Of a stretch of DNA of 17,718 nucleotides, positions 13,653 to 17,718 are shown in pieces. The position numbers and the translations under genes were made by a program. Below the pieces are notes generated by a model. That model made no database searches and was not told where the DNA came from. It worked only from the letters and a program-made list of their open reading frames with translations. How positions within the stretch are numbered: the first letter of the stretch is position 1; the number at the start of each line of letters is the position of its first letter. The DNA comes from Oscillospiraceae bacterium (GTDB taxonomy: Bacteria > Bacillota > Clostridia > Oscillospirales > UBA929): contig WRCJ01000024.1 in NCBI GenBank assembly GCA_009784085.1, forward strand, positions 1-17,718, in the 5' to 3' direction.

Positions 13653-15110
13653 ATGCGCGTCGCCTATTATACGTTGGGTTGCAAAGTAAACCAGTTTGAG
13701 ACAGGGGCCTTGGAACGCCTGCTGGCTGACAAGGGGCACACACGCACGGCATGGGAGGAACCGGCCGACGCCTATGTGATCAACACATGCACCGTGACCG
13801 CCACGAGCGACGCAAAATCACGCAAGGCCATCCGCGCCATCCGGCGGGCGCGCCCCGGCGCGGTGGTGGCTGTACGCGGGTGCCTGGGGCAGGCTTCCCC
13901 CGACGCCCTGCTGGCCTTGGGCGCCGATTTGGTGGCAGGCACGGGAGACATGCTGTCTTTTGCGGCCCTGCTGGAGGATGCCGTAAAAGTAGGCGGCGCG
14001 CGGAAGGCTACCGTCACCGACGCGGGCAACTTTGATACGTTTGAGCGGTTGTCCGCCGGCAGCCCGGGCGGTCGGACACGGGCGTTGCTCAAAATACAGG
14101 ACGGGTGCGATAATTGCTGCGCCTATTGCGTCATCCCCCATGTGCGCGGGCCTTCTCGGTCCTTGCCGCCCGAAGAGGCCGTCGCCGAGGCAGTCCGGCT
14201 GGCCGCCCTCGGCTATCGGGAGATCGTCCTGACGGGCATCGAGATTTCCTCCTATGGCCGCGACCTGTGTGCCGGCGACCGCGACCTGTGTGCCGGCGAC
14301 CGCGACCTGTGTGCCGGTGGCCGCGACCTGTGTGCCGGTGACAACGACCAGCGCACCGGTGACAACGACCAGTGTATCGGCGACCGCGACCTATGTGCCG
14401 GTGGCCGCGACCTATGTGCCGGCGCCGATCTGGGCACTCTGATCGGGCGCATCTGCCGCACTGCGCCCGATGTCCGCGTGCGCCTTGGTTCCTTGGCGCC
14501 CCACGCGGTGACAAAATCGTTTGTGGAAAAAATCAGAGAGTTGCCCAACCTATGCCCGCATTTTCACGTGTCGCTGCAAAGCGGTTGCGACCAAACGCTG
14601 GCGCGCATGAATCGCGGGTACGGCACGGCACGGTACGCAGCTGCCCTTCATGCGTTGCGGGAAGCCTTTCCGGATGGCGCGATGACGACCGATCTGATTG
14701 TGGGCTTTCCGGGGGAGGACGAAGCTGAATTCGCCAAAACGCTTCTCTTCCTGGAGCAATGCGCCTTCGCCTGGGTGCATGTCTTCCCCTATTCTAAGCG
14801 GGCCGACACGCCGGCGAGCGCGTTTCATGGGCAGGTTTCGCCATACGAAAAAAAAATCAGGGCGGCGCGGGCATCCGCGTTGGTTTCGCAAATGGCGCAC
14901 ACGTATGCGCGGAAATATATCGGCCGTACAGTTCGCGTCCTGTTTGAGAAGTCGCAAAGCGGCGGCGCCGACGGCCACGCCGACAACTATTTGATGGTAC
15001 ATTGCCCCCATGAAGATGGCGAAGCCCTGCAAGGGCGGATCCTCCCGGTACATATCGAGGGCATCCTGGGCGCCCGGAAATTGTTCGGGCACCTTTGCGA
15101 AACATGCTGA
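13653..15110 (+). CDS. mtaB: tRNA ms2t6A methylthiotransferase MtaB with repeat insertion
   Basis: 485 residues; family members are usually about 430-450. MtaB adds a methylthio group to t6A37 of ANN-decoding tRNAs. The N-terminal MTTase domain has three cluster cysteines: YTLGCKVNQFE (Cys10), INTCTVT (Cys46) and RGCLGQ (Cys77). The radical-SAM site GCDNCCAYCVIPHVRGPSRS has Cys152, Cys156 and Cys159. The TLGCKVNQ start distinguishes MtaB from MiaB and RimO. A C-terminal TRAM domain follows (about 425-485). Residues 203-259 are a tandem heptapeptide repeat (DRDLCAG type) inserted between GIEISSYGRDL and LGTLIGRI; the unexpanded protein would have normal length. An AAGGGG sequence lies about ten bases before the ATG. 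It is divergent from the HPr-like gene. The fold on both sides of the insertion looks intact, so the enzyme is probably active. Confidence 0.92.
   Translation: MRVAYYTLGCKVNQFETGALERLLADKGHTRTAWEEPADAYVINTCTVTATSDAKSRKAIRAIRRARPGAVVAVRGCLGQASPDALLALGADLVAGTGDMLSFAALLEDAVKVGGARKATVTDAGNFDTFERLSAGSPGGRTRALLKIQDGCDNCCAYCVIPHVRGPSRSLPPEEAVAEAVRLAALGYREIVLTGIEISSYGRDLCAGDRDLCAGDRDLCAGGRDLCAGDNDQRTGDNDQCIGDRDLCAGGRDLCAGADLGTLIGRICRTAPDVRVRLGSLAPHAVTKSFVEKIRELPNLCPHFHVSLQSGCDQTLARMNRGYGTARYAAALHALREAFPDGAMTTDLIVGFPGEDEAEFAKTLLFLEQCAFAWVHVFPYSKRADTPASAFHGQVSPYEKKIRAARASALVSQMAHTYARKYIGRTVRVLFEKSQSGGADGHADNYLMVHCPHEDGEALQGRILPVHIEGILGARKLFGHLCETC
14262..14424 (+). repeat. 21-bp in-frame tandem repeat inside mtaB
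   Basis: Nearly eight copies of a 21-bp unit, each encoding seven residues (DLCAGDR, DLCAGGR, DQRTGDN, DQCIGDR variants). The first copies are almost identical and middle copies are diverged. Seven extra cysteines result. The period is a multiple of three, so the reading frame is preserved. Confidence 0.9.
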
Positions 15111-15119
15111 GAATCCATA

Positions 15120-15161
15120 TAGCCGTGCAATCGTAGCCGTACAATCATAACCGTACAATAT
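15120..15161. repeat. 14-bp triplicate just past the mtaB stop
   Basis: Three consecutive units: TAGCCGTGCAATCG, TAGCCGTACAATCA, TAACCGTACAATAT. The array begins ten bases after the mtaB TGA. No hairpin is associated. Confidence 0.8.
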
Positions 15162-15194
15162 AAATTCCTCAGGATAGTTGGCGCGAATTACGAT

Positions 15195-15259
15195 AAAGGT
15201 TTGTATGGCGAAAAAGGTTTGTATGGATAATACGGCAAATGCGGTAGGCAAATGCGGTA
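15195..15259. repeat. Two further tandem duplications ahead of cheR
   Basis: AAAGGTTTGTATGG occurs at 15195-15208 and 15213-15226 (18-bp period). GGCAAATGCGGTA occurs at 15234-15246 and again directly at 15247-15259. Together with the 14-bp triplicate they fill most of the mtaB-cheR gap. I found no convincing sigma-70 or SigD-type promoter there. Confidence 0.75.
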
Positions 15260-15294
15260 AATGATATTATTTCGAGGGGACAGGGTACACATAT

Positions 15295-16125
15295 ATGGAA
15301 AAAATCAGCCGTTCGGAATTTGAACAGCTAGTGGCGTACATGAAGGATCAATACGGCATCGATCTGGGGCAGAAACTGGCGCTTGTGGAAGGGCGGCTTT
15401 GGAATGTGATCCAGCAAAAGGGGTTTTCCACGCTGGGCGAATACTTCCAATATGTCGTTTCCGATACCAGCGGCGCCGAAGCCGGGACGTTGATCTCACG
15501 CCTGACCACCAACTTCACATATTTCTATCGGGAGGAGCAGCATTACCGTTTTTTGAGCGAAACGGTCTTGCCAGCACTCACCGGCAGCATAAGGGACAAG
15601 GATCTTCGCACCTGGTGTGCGGGCTGTTCTTCCGGCGACGAGCCCTATACGGTCGCCATGGTGATGGATTCCTATTTTGGGAGGAACAAGGCATTCTGGG
15701 ACGCCAAAATCCTGGCCACCGACATCTCCCCGACTGCGCTCAACCTGGCCCGCGAGGCGATCTATCGGGAGGAAAGCCTGAAGATAATCCCCTCGGACTG
15801 GTTATCCAAGTATTTTGTCCGGGAAGGCAGCCAATACCGGGTGAGCCACGCCATCCGCGAAGAGGTCGTCCTGCGCCACTTCAACCTGATGCAAAAGACA
15901 CTGCCTTTTAAAAAGAAGTTTCATATCATCTTTTGCCGCAACGTAATGATTTACTTTGACAAACAGACGCGCCTGGACCTGGTGCATCGTTTTTATGATG
16001 CGCTGGAAAATGGCGGGTATTTTTTTATCGGGATGTCAGAGACGCTTGCCAAGGGGGAGACCCCCTTCGCTTTCGTCAAGCCATCGATTTATAAAAAAGA
16101 GAGTATTAAAACAATAGGGCACTGA
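15295..16125 (+). CDS. cheR: Chemoreceptor glutamate methyltransferase CheR
   Basis: 276 residues, normal length. CheR methylates glutamates in the cytoplasmic helices of chemoreceptors using S-adenosylmethionine, which drives adaptation. An N-terminal helical domain (about 1-70) is followed by LTTNFTYFYRE (70-80; usually TTNxTxFFR). Then come the SAM-binding motif WCAGCSSGDEPYTVAM (107-122), ILATDIS (139-145), the FCRNVMIYFD block (213-222), and GYFFIGMSET (241-250). The ATG at 15295 is the first in frame and gives a complete N-terminal domain; the GAGGGG upstream is rather far, with a weaker GGG nearer. cheB follows after 16 bp, so the two are probably one transcript. No C-terminal pentapeptide-binding extension or TPR region is present. 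Confidence 0.95.
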   Translation: MEKISRSEFEQLVAYMKDQYGIDLGQKLALVEGRLWNVIQQKGFSTLGEYFQYVVSDTSGAEAGTLISRLTTNFTYFYREEQHYRFLSETVLPALTGSIRDKDLRTWCAGCSSGDEPYTVAMVMDSYFGRNKAFWDAKILATDISPTALNLAREAIYREESLKIIPSDWLSKYFVREGSQYRVSHAIREEVVLRHFNLMQKTLPFKKKFHIIFCRNVMIYFDKQTRLDLVHRFYDALENGGYFFIGMSETLAKGETPFAFVKPSIYKKESIKTIGH

Positions 16126-16141
16126 AAGGAACCTGAATGCC

Positions 16142-17209
16142 TTGAGTGACAGGGTTAACGTTTTCCTAGCCGGAGACTCCCTCCTGTTTCGCACAGCCCT
16201 GGCGCAGGCACTGGGGCGTTATCCGGGGCTGTCGATCGCAGGAATGGCCGCAACCGAGCAGGAAATCAAACGAAGCATCCCCGCCTCTTCGCCGTCGGTG
16301 CTTTTGCTCGCGCACAGCGCGCAACTGGACGGCCTTGCGGTGTTGCGCTACGTGATGTCCACTTGCCCACTGCCCGTTGTGGCCCTGACGGACGAGGCCA
16401 GGCTGGCGTCTGTTTTGCGCAGGGCGGGCGCCATCGACGTCATGCTTCTGTCGGACAGCCGCCAGATGACGGACCCGCAAGCCATTTCCGAGGAAGTGGC
16501 CACGCGGCTGAGGGCTGCGGCGAAACATAAGGTAGGGCACCTCGACGGAAAGCTTGGCCGGGGATGGGATGGTAGCCTTGGACGCGGATGGGACGGCAAC
16601 CTTGGCCGCGGAGGGTTTGACTGCGTGGTGGCCTTGGGGGCCTCCACCGGCGGCACCCAATCTACGGCACAAATCCTGAAGGCACTGCCCCGCGACTTTC
16701 CCGGCATCGTCGTCGTACAGCATATGCCGCCGGTGTTCACCCGCCTGTACGCCGACAATCTGGATAAGGAATGCCAGATGACCATCCGGGAAGCCAAGAG
16801 CGGGGACAATCTGCGCCAGGGGCTTGTCCTCATTGCGCCCGGCGAAAAACACATGCGGCTGGCCAAATCCGAGCAAGGCGGCTGGGCGGTGATCTGCTCG
16901 CCGGGCGCGAAGGTCAGCGGCCACTGCCCCTCTGTGGATGAGTTGTTTTTCTCGGTGGCAAGGATGGCGGGGGGGAACGCCGTAGGCGTTATCCTGACCG
17001 GCATGGGCAGCGACGGGGCGTTGGGGTTGTGTGAGATGAGGAAACGGGGCGCTTACACCATCGGGCAGGACGAAAGCACATGTATCGTTTACGGCATGCC
17101 CAAGGAAGCCTACGACAGGGGCGGGGTGTGCAAACAAGCGTCCCTCGGGCAGATAGCGGAACTATTGATTCGACAAGTAGACATTATGCGCAAAAAAACC
17201 GCATACTGA
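16142..17209 (+). CDS. cheB: Chemoreceptor methylesterase/deamidase CheB with degenerate receiver domain
   Basis: 355 residues, normal CheB length. The C-terminal methylesterase domain (about 158-350) has the full triad in family motifs: GASTGG (Ser168), QHMPP (His194) and LTGMGSDGA (Asp291). It removes methyl groups from receptor glutamates, opposing CheR. The N-terminal ~125 residues match the receiver layout (VFLAGDSLLFR, LDGLAVLRYVMSTCPLPVVALT, GAID) but key residues are lost. The phospho-accepting Asp is Leu56, the first acidic-pocket Asp is Gly11 (Asp12 remains), and the conserved lysine near KP is missing. The linker (about 134-157) is a tandem LGRGWDGN repeat. The start is a TTG at 16142 with AAAGGA 11 bases ahead; the nearby ATG at 16137 runs into a stop. 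Downstream, cheD begins 17 bp later. Control by CheA phosphorylation looks unlikely. Confidence 0.93.
   Translation: MSDRVNVFLAGDSLLFRTALAQALGRYPGLSIAGMAATEQEIKRSIPASSPSVLLLAHSAQLDGLAVLRYVMSTCPLPVVALTDEARLASVLRRAGAIDVMLLSDSRQMTDPQAISEEVATRLRAAAKHKVGHLDGKLGRGWDGSLGRGWDGNLGRGGFDCVVALGASTGGTQSTAQILKALPRDFPGIVVVQHMPPVFTRLYADNLDKECQMTIREAKSGDNLRQGLVLIAPGEKHMRLAKSEQGGWAVICSPGAKVSGHCPSVDELFFSVARMAGGNAVGVILTGMGSDGALGLCEMRKRGAYTIGQDESTCIVYGMPKEAYDRGGVCKQASLGQIAELLIRQVDIMRKKTAY
16553..16620 (+). repeat. 24-bp in-frame tandem repeat in the cheB linker
   Basis: Units at 16553-16576 and 16577-16600, and a partial third from 16601. Each encodes eight residues (LGRGWDGS, LGRGWDGN, LGRGGFD); a partial copy (LDGK) precedes. 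The repeat sits exactly between the receiver-like and catalytic domains. Confidence 0.85.
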
Positions 17210-17226
17210 GCATCTGAGGAAATCTA

Positions 17227-17715
17227 ATGGATCATGTTGTGGGCATTGGCGGCTATGCCATTTCCGGGCGGCCGGAGGATCTGATTAAAACATTTGCACT
17301 ATCCACATGCGTAGGGCTGGTGTATTACAGCGCCCTGCGCCGCTGTATGGGCATGGCGCACATACAGCTCCCCAACGCGCGCGGCGGCGGCCGAGGAGAT
17401 CTTCCCAGCCGTTTCGCCGACGTGGCGCCCGGGTTTTTGCTCAGCAAAATGACCATTAAGTTTGGCACGAACAAGAATGAGCTCCGCGTCTCCTTGTTTG
17501 GGGGCATCGCGCCCCGCACATCGGGCGATTGCTTCCGCATAGGGGAAAAAAACCTGGACGTCATCAAGAACGTACTCAGGCAAATGGGCCTCTCTTACTC
17601 CGACATGGACACCGGCGGACAAGTCAGCCGCACGCTGGTGGCGCATGTCGAAACCGGGGTGGTCAAGGTGATACAACGCCTCATGGCCGTGCCGGGCATA
17701 TCAACGGGCAGGTAG
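17227..17715 (+). CDS. cheD: Chemoreceptor glutamine deamidase CheD
   Basis: 162 residues, the usual length. CheD deamidates specific receptor glutamines to glutamates and, in Bacillus-type chemotaxis, binds the phosphatase CheC. The papain-like site is visible: Thr22 and Cys28 in KTFALSTCVG and His45 in GMAHIQLP, the same Cys-His-Thr spacing as in characterised CheD. The conserved FGG (residues 97-99 region, in VSLFGGIAPR) and GEKN (IGEKNLD) blocks follow. The TGG after DTGG and the R in SRTL complete the C-terminal pattern. GAGGAAA lies seven bases before the ATG. It ends three bases before the window edge. Its place after cheR and cheB suggests one operon that may continue to the right, possibly with cheC, cheW or receptor genes. 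Confidence 0.93.
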   Translation: MDHVVGIGGYAISGRPEDLIKTFALSTCVGLVYYSALRRCMGMAHIQLPNARGGGRGDLPSRFADVAPGFLLSKMTIKFGTNKNELRVSLFGGIAPRTSGDCFRIGEKNLDVIKNVLRQMGLSYSDMDTGGQVSRTLVAHVETGVVKVIQRLMAVPGISTGR

Positions 17716-17718
17716 CGC

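Noticed and set aside
14131..14514. Arg/His/Gly-rich open frame antisense to the mtaB repeat
   Set aside because: It is a by-product of the 21-bp repeat, which keeps all frames open.

Overview
The window looks like chromosomal DNA from a GC-rich member of the Clostridia (Bacillota). The pointers are strong GGAGG-type ribosome binding sites, the yloU-yloV pair, an hpt-ftsH pair, an HPr-like protein without the catalytic histidine, several TTG starts, and a CheR-CheB-CheD chemotaxis cluster. No species can be assigned from sequence alone.

Layout. Positions 1-335 hold the C-terminal end of an IS4/IS1634-type DDE transposase. Positions 336-1040 contain no gene I can support. A terminator-like hairpin at 1041-1076 closes a leftward cluster read from about 9.6 kb to 1.2 kb: metG (methionyl-tRNA synthetase), a cytoplasmic GH13 alpha-glucan hydrolase, parB, an Asp23/YloU-type protein, a YloV/FakA-type DhaL kinase subunit, and metY (O-acetylhomoserine sulfhydrylase). 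Short gaps and abutting ends from the GH13 gene to metY suggest co-transcription. Rightward from 9.8 kb come a small lipoprotein built of five 31-residue repeats, then hpt, then ftsH. A convergent HPr-like gene at 13.24-13.49 kb shares a perfect 14-bp stem hairpin with ftsH. Divergent from it is mtaB (tRNA ms2t6A methylthiotransferase), followed by cheR, cheB and cheD to the right edge.

How the genes work together. metG, hpt, mtaB and ftsH are housekeeping (translation, purine salvage, tRNA modification, membrane proteolysis). YloU-YloV point to envelope and exogenous fatty-acid metabolism. CheR, CheB and CheD are the three enzymes that methylate, demethylate and deamidate chemoreceptors, so the cell is probably motile or descends from a motile lineage.

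The most unusual feature is pervasive short tandem duplication with unrelated unit sequences (about 4, 7, 11, 13, 14, 18, 21, 24, 48 and 93 bp). Three arrays begin at or across the stop codon of a gene (metG, hpt, ftsH) and one lies just past the mtaB stop. Three in-frame arrays expand the MetG interdomain linker, a loop of the MtaB radical-SAM domain (adding seven cysteines), and the CheB interdomain linker. A fourth makes up nearly the whole lipoprotein. Separately, CheB has a receiver-like domain without the phospho-accepting aspartate but with an intact methylesterase triad.
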